DNA of 64,000 nt from Asterochloris sp. CNOR1 (Eukaryota > Chlorophyta > Trebouxiophyceae > Trebouxiales > Trebouxiaceae). This document shows positions 23,601 to 35,600 of this stretch, piece by piece. The notes below the pieces were generated by a model, which saw only the letters and a program-made list of their open reading frames with translations, did no database searches and had not been told where the DNA came from. The position numbers and the translations under genes are program-made. The stretch is taken from the NCBI GenBank assembly GCA_963969365.1, contig OZ017756.1:1054001-1118000 (forward strand). Direction: 5' to 3'. Position 1 is the first letter of the stretch; every line of letters starts with the position of its first letter.

Positions 23601-26600
23601 CACTCAGCTAGAAGTGGACTTTCAGGCTTGTGTGCCCTAGAGCGCTACAGGCCTGTCATGCACTTGAGGCCGCATGGCTGCACAAGCGCCTGTGTCAGAA
23701 CCACCCCAGATGAAGGCCCAAACACAGCTGCCCTGGTGCCCTGCAGGCCGCTGAAGGCCCTCTGGGAGCCATTGTGCTGCCTGGGGAAGCAGTGTCAGCA
23801 GGGCAGCAGCCTCGCACAGCCTCCTCAACTCTCTACAACTGTGCTGCACCCCTGACCTGCAGGCTGGTCATGACCTCTACCTTGTATGCCATCTGACTTT
23901 TTAAGCCATGGTACAGCACCGGGAAAGCTATCTCAGCAGGACGGCAGCCCTCTGTGATCTGTCCAGCTGTGCATCTCTGCCCTCTGCAGGCCGGTGGTGC
24001 GCCTGCATCTGTACGCCATCGTGCTGACCCTTGCGGTCAAGATCCGCCGCAAGCGTGCTGTCGCGGGGGCAGCCCTGGCCTTTGGGCACGTCTTGACAGA
24101 TGAGGAGCAGGCGGCCCAGCAGGCAGGGGAGGTAGAGGAAATGGAGGTCGACACTGATGATGAGTGCCTGGCTGCTCTTACTAATGTAGCGGATGATGAT
24201 GGCATGATCCCAGGGTGAGCACTTGTGAGTGATCATTGGTGCAGGCAGAGGCCTCAGGGGAGGTGCGATGACCAATGTGAACAATGAGGAGTACACCCCT
24301 GGGTGATTGGGTTCTTGACCACAGAGGGAAAGTTTCACCAATGAAAGCCAGCTGCAGGGCAGAGGATGCGGTGCCTGGCAGCCCTTGTGTCTCGGCATGT
24401 GGCAGGCTAGGTGTCGTGTTGAGGTCAAAGTGGGGGGGCGGCCTGGCGTGCTGGGGAAAGGGAGTCCTGGCTGAGGTCGGCTGCTCATTGTGCTTGAGGA
24501 TCCCCAGGGTCCTGCCTGTGCAGTGACTACTCTGCAGTGCATTGCTGTTTCAATGTGACCGCTCTCCTTGCTGCTATGTGCTGGCCTTGAGCAAAAGGCG
24601 TACAGTGTGCTGCAAAGCTTGGCATGCAGCTGCTAAATACATCTCTCCATGTTGTCATGTGCAGGTTTGGTTGCGAGGCCCGAAATGTGCTGCAGCAGCA
24701 GTATGGCGTGCTGACCCTGCGAGAGCTGCCCCTGGGCATCATGGCCACTCAGCAGGAGCTGCACCTGCCCATCCCGTACAGCAATGACCAGGTGCAGGTG
24801 CAAGTGGAGGCGCGGGGCAGGGTGGAGGTCACTCAGGAGCAGCTGAAGCTCATGCAGGTGAGCTCTCGAACTTCTTACATCCATGAAGTGCTGAGTCAGC
24901 AAGGCAACACACAAGCAACTTGGTGACTGGATTGAATTGGATAGTAAGGTGCTCAGCACACAGACTGATGCTTGCAGCAGATTGGAGGCTGTTCAGACAG
25001 CTTGGACGGAAGACATGCAACTGTAACACTGCGTGCAGCCTGGTGTGTTGGCTCTGTACCTCAAACTTGCTGCTGTGGCATTACTGTGTGCTGCTGCTGC
25101 GTGCCATGAGCTCACTGATGCCAAATAGGTTGTGTTCTTTGATGCCCTGCTGTGGCTGCCTGCTGCAGCGCTACCACAAGGTTTTGCTGCTGAGTTGCTG
25201 TGGCTGCCTGCTGCAGCGCTACCACGAGGTCCTGCTGCTGACCCACCATAAGCACCAGGAGTGGGGTGAGGGCATGGCGGCTGCCCTGGACATGCCCCAC
25301 CAGCAGCACAAGGTCCTGGCGCAGATGGCAAAGGCTGAGAAGGCTCAGGTAGGCTCAGGCAGGCTCAGGCAGGGCTTGTCAGACCTGATTGAGCACAGAA
25401 GATAGGCCACGGTTTAATAAGGTGGGCTGTACAGGGTGAGCACCTCTTGAACATCGCCTTTCCTGTCCCCTTAGGGCCAAGCACAGATCCCGGAGCCAGC
25501 CGTTTCAGGCTGCACTGCTTAGGAAGGCACTCCATTCTTACCAGGGTAGAATGGAGGAGTGAGAGCATGAGCAGGTTCTTCTGGGGGTGTGCAAAAGAGG
25601 AAGCAAGAGGCTGCGCTTGATGTGGGCTGTTGAGGGCACCTTTTATTGTCGTTTTCATGCTCATGACGGACTCCACACTTGGGCTACGAGAGATGCCTGT
25701 TCTAAGCAGTGGCTAGGTAAGCTCAGGTCGGCACACAGCATACTAAGTGAGGCGCAGCCTTCCACAGACACTGCTTGACAGGCATGGAGCATCACAGCAT
25801 GGACCATCCCATGCCAGGGACTGCCGTCTGCACTGAGCATTGTTCGTCAGGTCTTTAGCAGCCCTGAGGGAGCTCAGTTGCATTGAGGATTTCCCTGCAG
25901 CACGAGGCGTGCAGAAGGCCAGGTCTGCTGGCTTGCAATCTAATTACTCTGGCTGCCTTGTATGTTGGCGCTGGCAGAAAGGGTCTTTATGTTGGCTAAA
26001 AAGAGAGGCTGTCCCGAGCCTGTGTGCTTGTAAGGACGCAGCTGGCCCATGGTAGCTGAGAACTCGTGTAGCCTGACAGTGGACTCAGCTGGCTTGAGCC
26101 CCACGAATACTGCGTTTGATAATAATCTGCAATGACTGCCACACATCTTCCTGTCTCCTTGCAGACTACCAGCGGCACTGACGCTGCAGCTGAGCCTACC
26201 AACGACCCTGTCGGCAGTGCCGCCAAGCAGGCTGACAACCCTCAGCAGCCACGCGAGCAGCCCAATGACTCAGGCTCCCAGCCCATGGACACAGCTGCCC
26301 CTGAGCAGGCTAAGCCTGCCACAGCACCACTGGCCCCTAAACCCAGGGTGACCAAGGAACTGCTGGTGAAGCCGCCAGAAAGCATGCTGAGTGAGGATCC
26401 CGGCTTGGCAGAAGACCTAAGGGTTCAGGCCCAGTGGGCCGCCAAGGCCCAGGGCAGCTGGTACATCATGGTGCCCCTCAACAAGGGAGGGCAGGAGCAG
26501 GCGCCCCCTGGCAGTCGTAGCAGCGAGGCCGCAGCTGACGTGCGGGAGGTGTCAGCCCCTGAGCTGCGCTCCAGCTTCTTCGCTTCTCTGGCCCCTGCCT

Positions 26601-29600
26601 TTGTGCCCAGGGTGGAGCTGCTGCCGCCAGACCTGCCCAGGCCAGACGAGGCTGGGGCCCGCAAGCTGGACTGGCAGGCCATCTGCCAGGCCAGCAAGGG
26701 CTTCCAGAAAGTGATAGGGGAGGCAGGGGAGGGCACTGTGCTCACTGAGACGGTGAGGCAGCCCCCTACCTTCAAACCCCGGCCGGGAGGGGTGGACTTT
26801 GACAGCCGTGAGGGCGCTCCTGCTGCTGCTGCTGCTACAAAAGGCACTGCTGAGGCAGCCACAGGGCAGCAGCAGCAGGGAGTCGCCAATGACACCTCTG
26901 ACAACGGCCAGCAGCCTCAAGGGCAGGAGGCTGCAGGCAGCACTAGGCCTGCTGCTGTCGCATCAGGCGGGCAGCAGCGGGGTACAGCTGATGGGCAGGC
27001 AACGCCGCAGCAGCAGCACCATGGACAGGCAGGCATGGCAGATGAGGAGCCCTTTGACCCTGAGCAGCAGCCCATCCCCAGTGTGGCTCTGGTAGTCACC
27101 ACCTACAACTGGGCACCCCATGACCTGATGTCAGTGCGGGATGACCTCACCCCTGCGTCTACTTTCCCTGGCGGGCAGCAGAGCATCAGGGAGGCAGCTG
27201 AGAAGGCCACCCTGTACGCAGGCAGCCTTAAGAAGAAGGAGCCCGAGCAGGCAGCTGCAGGGGAATCTGGGAGCACCATTGCTACCCCCCTGCGGGCTGC
27301 TGAGTGTGTGGCAGCAGCAGCTGCTGCCAAGCTGCCCTGTGCCCAGCAGGAGGCTGGGCAGCAGGGTGCCACAGGTGATGGTGCTCCTGGCACAGTCAGC
27401 AGCCTACCAGAGCACCCAGAAGGTCGCCAGCAGGGCAGCACTGGTGCTGTTGCTACTGGCAGTGGCAGTGGCCTCGGCAGTGCAGCAGCCGGCAGCCCGC
27501 CAGAGAGGGAGGAGGAGGACTTGTTTGCGGTGTGCAAGGGCTTGACTGGCTTGCCCGAGTGGCTTGGGCTGCAGTCGCCACTGCAGCAGAACAGTGGTGC
27601 TGTCACCAAGAGAGGGGGGTTGGTGCAGCCAGGTCAGCCTGCCCAGAGCTCAGGTGAGGAGGCAACAGGGCTTCATGCAGGCTCTGCCCCGCCTGTTGGG
27701 CAGGGCAAGGAGGCCGGCGCTGCAGCAGCTCCTGCTCATCAGGAGCCAAGCAGGGCAGGAGTAGGCACTGTGCCCCAGCCCGTCCCCAAGCAGGCAGCAG
27801 GGAGCAGTGCTGCGCCGAGCAAGGTGTTGACAGAGGCAGCTGCAAGGGCCCTTTCGACGGGCCAGATGTCTTGCGCCGGGCCTGCAGCAGCCAGCGGTGC
27901 TGCTGCTGCCGCAGCCCCCACAGCAACAGAACGCATTGCTGCAGAAGCATCAGCAGCAGCAGCCAAGCGCAGCGCAGCAACGGCAGAAGCCGGTGCACCC
28001 CCAACTTGGGAGGTCGCCTCCCCGAGCGGCAGCTCAGCATTGCTGCCCATCTCCCAGCAGATGCCGGCTGCCGCCAGGGTGGCCGTGGACCCCCACTTGC
28101 CGGTAGAGTTGTCTGCACAGGCCATGATCCAGGTCATGGAGCACTCAGCCAGAGCCCTGGCTGCACTCGTGCAGTCGCAGGACGGTCCAGACCCTGAAAG
28201 TGACTGGGATCCAGAGAATGGCCACGGCCAAGGTTGGGTCGACGACGCCGTGCAGCTGCCGGAGCAACAGGGGCCCAGAGTCCCAGGCAGCCCAGGTGAG
28301 GGCCTGCATTGGGCTGCAGCATCGGGGCGCGAGGGAGGTGCATATGGCCCAGGCAGCAGCAGCAGCCCCAGCCCCCGCACCCCTCCGCTGCCGTCCTGCA
28401 TGTCAGCCTCGGCCCGCAGTGTTCACCCCCAGCCCTGGCTGCTGGGGAGCGGCAGGCGGCCCCTGCTGGCCCTAGAGCCTGCTGGCGTGCCCAGCTGCCC
28501 TGCAGGGCACGGAGGGGGGACTCCTGCCATCTCGCAGGGCTGCCCTGTTGGATTGCAGCAGTCCCCCTCGGTGCCCTGCACCACACCTGGTGCCGATTTA
28601 GCCCAGTCTCAGGCCCCTCGTGACCACCACTCGTCTGGGGCTCAGCCAGCTGAGAATTCGGAATCCCTCGCCTCGCAGTTGGCCCTGATGCCTGTGACCG
28701 CTGACCCAGACAGCCCACACCCCTGCCTGAGCCCTCCTGGGTGGGCCGTAGCAGCTGAGGACGTTCTGCTCAAGACGTCAGATGACCACATGGATAAAGA
28801 AGCCATCAGGCCAGGCTGGGCAGACACGCCCAACACAGCCAGCCCACCACTGGGTAGCCCACCTGAGGATGCAGTGGTGCAGTGTGAGGATCCAATGGTG
28901 GGGGCTGCACGAGCACGCACATGCAGGCAGTGCTAGGCCGCGCCAGCTCCAGCCCCCGCATGCACATGCAGGTAGTCCTGCCTGCCATGCCTGCAGAGCC
29001 GGGCTGCGCTGCAGGCGCAGCGCAGAGCCCTGCTGCTGCCTGCCCTGCCACATCAGCTGCTGGAATGGCGCACCTGGCTGCAGGCACGCCCAGCGTGACT
29101 GAGGTGGGAGTCCTGCGGGGCGCCTCAGAAACCCCTGGCAGTTCAGGCAACAACCAGCTCGCCCCGGCCCCCCCGCCTCAGCCTCAGCCCCTGCCTCACC
29201 CCATCCCTGCTCCTGGTGCTGCTGCTGGTGCTGCTGCTGCTGCCTCAGAGGGGGCTGGGGTGCTTGAGAGCGGCTGCGGCAGGGCTGCTGCTGCTGCCAG
29301 CAGCCCCAGCCCAGGCAAACCTGCAAGCGCAGTTGGGGAAATCCAGGAGGAGCCAGGGCTGCCAACCACAGCTGGGACAGGGCTGGTCACCAGCCCCGCA
29401 GGCATGGCAGCTGCAGGCCCCTGGGCCATGGCGCCGGCCTCCTTCTCGGTGCTGCGTTGCAACACTTGTGACAGCCCGCCTGCCGCTGGTCCTGCAGCGA
29501 GGCCAGGTGCCCCCGCGATGGCAGAGCTTGCTGGGGACCTGGAGGCCACGACTGCTGAGGCGGCGGTGTGTAAGCAGGTGCTGCAGAATGGGGGCAAGCG

Positions 29601-32600
29601 CAGTGCAGAGGGCGGCGGGGAGCCCAAGGAGCGGCGTCGCAAGCGATGCAAGCGGGGAAACTCGCTCTGGTCCTTTGCACGCTACTACAGGTGAGCTTGT
29701 GTGGCTCTCGGTAGGGTGCTGGCTGCAAGGCTCACGGAGTGGATGATGGAACAGCAAAGGCTTGAGCAAGAAAGAGACCTCCTTATGGTCAGCTTACGCT
29801 ACCCCAGGTGAGCGTGGGCGTCCAGGCAATTGTGCGGGGGCAGGAAAGGGAGCAGATATTCCTACAGCTTTGATAGATGGGCAGCCCAGGCAGGGGATGC
29901 TCAGGCTGTGAAGGGGACAATGCGTTCACGGGCAAGGCCTTGCAGTGGTGCTGCATCATTGGGTGGCCATCTTGTGGGTGCTGGCTTATTGTTATCTGTG
30001 AGGGAAGTGGGCAAGACCTTCATTTGGGTGCGCTGTCACCCTGTGCATTGAGAGACATGTGTGGCAGGCAGCGGCGGGACAGGGAGATGTTGTTTGCTGA
30101 GATGCTTGACTCTGATTTCTAGTGGTTGCCTTGGGTGGGGCTCTTGGGCTGTGAGTGTTTGTCCTGCAGCTTGACATGGGCCACGCAGTCTGGCTTCAGC
30201 TGTTCCCTCCCGCATTACCTCCCCGCACAGTGCTGTGCTGGTGTGCAGTCCAGGTGCCAGTCTGTTGGGGTCTTGGCCTTGCGAGCTTGCCAGATGTACC
30301 TCAGCTCTGCTGTACCAGACACACACTGTCCTCACCATTGCTTCAGCCTGCCGTGTGCCAAGATTGACACTTAGGCAGCAGGCTCCAGACCAGCCGCTCC
30401 TTTTCCACCTGCCTCTGCACTTGCTGGGTGTGCCCTGCAGCGTGAGATGGGGCCTGGAGGGGCTGGTCATGAACCAGCCGCTGATTCAGGCTCGCCATGC
30501 GCAGCCTAGCCGGGAGAAGCCCAACCAAGGAGGTGAGGCTGCAGCAGTCTGCGTGTGCAGAGCCACACCAGCACAGCTGTCATTTCTACATGCGCACACC
30601 CTAGACCTTCACAGGACGCCGACAGCACCTGCAGGCCACTTGATGCCCCCAAGTTGCCGTGGCAGGCTCTGCCATGCAGCGTGGATGGATTGCCTGCTGC
30701 GCATGCCAGCCTGGCTGATCAGCCAGTGCTGAAAGGCCGGCCTGGCAGTGGTCCCGCTTGACCAACTTGTGCAGGCACTGACTCTAAGTTGCAGGCAGGT
30801 CAGGGATAGTTGTGTGGCTCAGGTCTCCACAGGCGTCTTGCTGCCCTGTATTGGGGACAGAACCGGCCAGCTCCATTCTGCAGGCCCCCTGAGCCTGACG
30901 CCACAGCTGTGCCTGACGTAGCAAGAAGGGTGCAAGCCTGAGTGCCCTGGCACTGACCCTACTCACTGTCCCCTGCAGGTCCCCTGATCCTGGTGCCGCA
31001 GCTGTGCCTGATGCACCCGCTGACCCAGTCAGGCTACCATGTGTCCAAGGTTCTGCCCCTGACCATGCACAAAATCCAGCAGCGCCTCCTGGGGGCAGAG
31101 CTTCGTGAGCAGCACCTGGCCAAGTGGTGGGCTTGAGCAGTATCCTGCATGACTGGCGTGTTGCAGCCTTCTCCCATGGTGTGGGGTCCTGACTAAGTCA
31201 GCCAGTGCAAGGGGGGGGACAACGCCCATGCTTTGATGTGCACCCCTCTGCTTCTGCACAAGCTCAGGCAGCTGCTTTCCCCTGCGAAGCCCTTGAAGGC
31301 TTCCTTGTGACCGGCTGCCCACCCACAACCTGGGAAACCTCACACACCTGTACACTCCGCAGGATCCTGGACAGCCTCATGAAAACTGCCTCCCCTGGAG
31401 CCTCTCAACCCTTGTGCCTCTGCTGCTCATGTCTATCCCCTGTCCTTGCGTGTGCATAACATGCGCAGTCATTTCTGCAGGAGGCATCCACCCCCTCGCC
31501 TGATGACTCCCTCCTGCTGACAGTGGACCTTGCAGGATCCCAGAGAAGCGTCTCACGCTGAGGATCTCAACCCCTCTGCAGTAGTGCCCACGTCCTTTGC
31601 CTTTGTCCTGCAGGATTCCGGATGGGCGCATCTTGCTGGAGGCCTTCACCCCCCGTGCCTGCCTGGAGCAGTACAGCTATGAGAGGCTGGAGCTGCTGGG
31701 CGACGCCTTCCTCAAGCTGGCCGCCAGCCTGCACCTGTTCCGGCGATTCCCCCGCGCACATGAAGGTGGGCATGGCCCGAGGCCAGATCCCTTGGGAGCA
31801 GCTCTGCTGTATTGACTCAGCTGCAGTCGGGCAGAATGTGGCTCTAGCGGGTCAGCGGCAAGACGTCACTTCTCCAGCGGCATGTTCTGACCACTCTCAT
31901 TGCCCTGCAGGCTGGCTCACTCAAGTCATCATCATGGCCCTCTTTGCCTTCCGTAGCATCTCTCATCTCCCGTTTGTGTCTGTGCCCTGCAGGCCAGCTC
32001 ACCTGCCACATGAGCTGAGTTCTCTCCATCCCTCGTTCCACACCCTGATAGATCGATTCTTGGTGTCTCCCTGCGTTGCCTGCAGGCCAGCTGACCAGCC
32101 GCAAGATCCGCATCATCTCCAATGCCAACCTGATCCGAGTGGCCAGCCAGCACGGCCTGACGGACTTCATGCTCAACGCCTTCAAGCGGGAGGCCTTTGC
32201 ATCCCCGGGGGTGGCCCCTGTGGCGCCTGGCCAGGTAGAGATGCTTACCTTGTGCATCAGGCATGGCTTGGCCCCAATGTGGCCAGTGTAACTGCTTGCC
32301 CAGGTAAGGCCTGTGAGGGGCCTGCATTGCAGGCCGGGCTGCCTGGCGCTTTTTGCGCCAGGCGAGGTAAAAATGTACCCAGTACATCAGGAATGCCCAT
32401 GCTATCTACCAGCCAAGCTGGGGCCTTGCATGTGGGAGGCCTGCTTTCTGGGCAGGGGTCACCTCCCATGGCACCTGTGCAGCTGCAGCTGCAGCGATGT
32501 ACCGTATACACCCTAAGCAGCCCATGATGTACAGTGCAGCCTGGCCTGGTGGTGCATTGTCTGCGTGCATTGCAAAGGGCATGTTGTGTTGCTGACAAGA

Positions 32601-35600
32601 AACAGCCTGTATGTGTCTTGCACCTGTGGCTTCTGGTCAGCTGCAGGCTAGCTTCTTATGCGACGAGCTACATATTGTCCACCGCATCAAGCAAGCAGCC
32701 TCCAGTTGCTGGTACCCTTTTGTAGGGCAGTGCTCTGCAGCCAGCATTGTAGAGACGATTTGCTTGACTGCTGGAGCCAACACCCTCAACGTGTCCCCGG
32801 CTCCCCTGCAGGGAACTGCCCTGAAGCCCAAGGCTGCAGCCGACATTGTGGAGGCAGTCATCGGGGCTGCACTCGTCTGCCCCAATCCCAAGTCCCCCAA
32901 TCAGCTGATGAACACAGAGTCAGCAGCCCAGCTGCTGGACGCGTTGGGGGTGCTGCCTGCCAGCCTGTCAGAGCATGACACTGTGACTGTTGGCAGCTGG
33001 CAGATGGGGGAGCCCACCGCTAAGGAGGATGAGAAGGCGCGGGATGATGCAGCTGAGGAGGCGCAGGCCAGTGGTGCGTCAGCCCTCTGGGCAGCATCCT
33101 GGGGCTGTGTGGGTGCTCAATCGCCAGGGATGTGGTTGCCCTGCTGTGCAGCCATCCTGAGGCTGTGTGGGCGCTCATTCGCCAGTGGCAAGTCAGCCCT
33201 CTTGGGGTGGGTACTGGGTTGCCAGGCCCTGGGTCAGACGCCCATCTTGCGCAACTGAATTGCGCTGCTGTGAGCATTAAAGCAGCAGGGGTCAACAAAC
33301 GTGAGGAGCTTTGTGGAGGGTTGCAATTGGTGATGGAAGGTCGATTCCTTGATGTGGCTCTGCATGCAGCAGCTTGGACATGGAGCAAGGCTGGCGCACC
33401 TTGCAGCACAACGCCTGCATGATGGCAGCATTACCTCATCACCGCAAGAACTCCGCCCGAGCACATGCATGTTCCTCAAGGTGACACACACCGCCTGCGC
33501 TGCAGCCCTGAGGACTCTGGCTGCCGCCTGCAAGGACTCACTGCATGCTTTGACCCCACCTCTGTGCATGGGCTGTGCTACAGGCGGCCAAAGATCACAC
33601 TTGGCTGCATGCACCTGCGCGGTCACCACGCATCGCATGCGCTGCAGACGCCGGAGACTTTGTCATCAGGCACTCACTGCCTTTGCCCCAGACACTGAAG
33701 ACACTGTCATCATGCATTGCCTGTGCTGCAGACACGGGAGACAATGGCTACTGCCTGGGGGTGGAGGCCATCCTCAACTACAAGTTTCGTGATAAGTCGC
33801 TGCTGCTGGAGGCTTTGACCCACACCTCCTGGCCCGATTCGTCTCAGCAGGTGCTGTCATGCACATATACATATGCTGGTGCTGACCCCTGGAGCCATAT
33901 CTGATGAGCTGATGTGTCTCAGCAGGTTCAGGGCAGGCATGCTCTGTCTTCATGCTGCTGCAGCGTGTTTGCTGCATCCCATCTGCATGTATGCTGTCCT
34001 GCATCTTTTGGCCCAAAGCACATTCCAGCAGCCAGTGCATGTAGCACATGTGGCTACAAGGGTCTGCCTTGTGCACAATGCAGTCCACCTGCCAGCTGAC
34101 TGCATCCTGCAGGGAGCAGGGAATGCATGGCAGGCTCCGCTTGCTGCACCTTCAACTCCGCACAAGGAGCGCCAAGTCGCCCCGTCAGGCTGTGCGGGCC
34201 TGCTGTGCTGCCAGCTTGTGGTGCAACATGTTGCCACTCATGCTGTTCCTTGATGGTGCGAGGTGCAGGCACTGTACTTCTGCCGGCATTCCCCAGAGCT
34301 CCAGGGTTTGCATACATGCCTCACACCGCTTGCAGTCTTCTCTGACGGATTCCCCAGCATGCACAGGTCTGCATCACTGTCCCATGCTGACTGCAGGGGT
34401 ACCAGCGGCTGGAGTTCCTGGGAGATGCTGTGCTGGACCTGTTGATGACCACCTACTTCTACCACACACACAAGTGAGCTGCGATCCTCCCGCATGTGGG
34501 TAGCCTGCTGGCAGAGAGCACTGGCCAAAGGTCACGAGCAGCGTCTCTATTCTCCTATCGGCTTCATCTGCTACAGCCTATGCTGGCTCAGCGTGATGGA
34601 GTGGCAAGTCTGCACTTACAGCTACAGCGCACAGCTGCCCAGCCTGCTGCCATGGAACTGCTGGGCTGCGCTCTCCAGTGATACCAAGGGCTGACACTCA
34701 GCTGTGTGCCACCATCAGCTTGCTCTGCCGTGTTGCCGTTCTCCTGGATGCATCTGTGTCCATCATGCTGCCACGGATGCCCATTCTGCACATGGCCATT
34801 GCTGCCTTGGGCTGGGCTTTGTAGATTCACTCATGCTGGCCTGCATCAGGGCGCCTGCTGCCCCGCCCCCAGTCTGACCCCCTGCCCATTCCTGCCCCGC
34901 AGGGGGTCGCCGCCTGGACAGCTGAGCGACCTACGGTCCGCCTCAGTCAACAACACGCGGCTGGCAACTGTGGCCGTGCTGCACAAGCTGCACACCTTTG
35001 TGCGACACCACTCCCCGCTGCTGTTCGCCGATATCAGCACCTTTGTGGCGGAGGTGCAGGCTGCGGTGGCTGCTGAGATGGCAGAGGACAGAGCTGACAC
35101 CCCTGGCCAGCACCCTGGCCAGCCAGGCAGTCCTGTCCCTGCTCCTGCCCCTACCCAGCAGCAGGCTGCTGTCAATAGCAGCCAGCAGAACGGGGGCCCC
35201 ACCCAGGACACGCACATGACCACAGCAGACGCCTTCCACACGACGACGACCTCTGCCATGGCGCTGGCGCTGTCAGACTCCCAGAGCTTGCCTGGGCACC
35301 AGGCCACCACCAGCCTGCCCCTGGACATCTCCATGGCTGCCGCTAGCCAGTGCCGCACTCAAAGTGCTGGTGAGCCTGCTGTTGAGCAAAGCCACTTGCA
35401 GGGTGTGCTTTGGGCCCAGGGAGACAGTCTGCACTCATTTTGGTACGTCAGTGCTGCTGTTAAGGAGACCAGCAGGGCAGGACTCCTGAAACTTGAATTT
35501 GTGAGCTGTTGGGCATTTATGTTGCTCGGCGTGCTCTGCACCACTGACCTCAATCGGCATGACAGGCTGCAGGCCTTGCAATGTGCCAGTGAGAGCCCAG

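Noticed and set aside
27103-28718. Several minus-strand open frames over 160 codons opposite the Dicer insert
   Set aside because: They mirror the low-complexity Dicer exon and have no start context, splice pattern or family resemblance.
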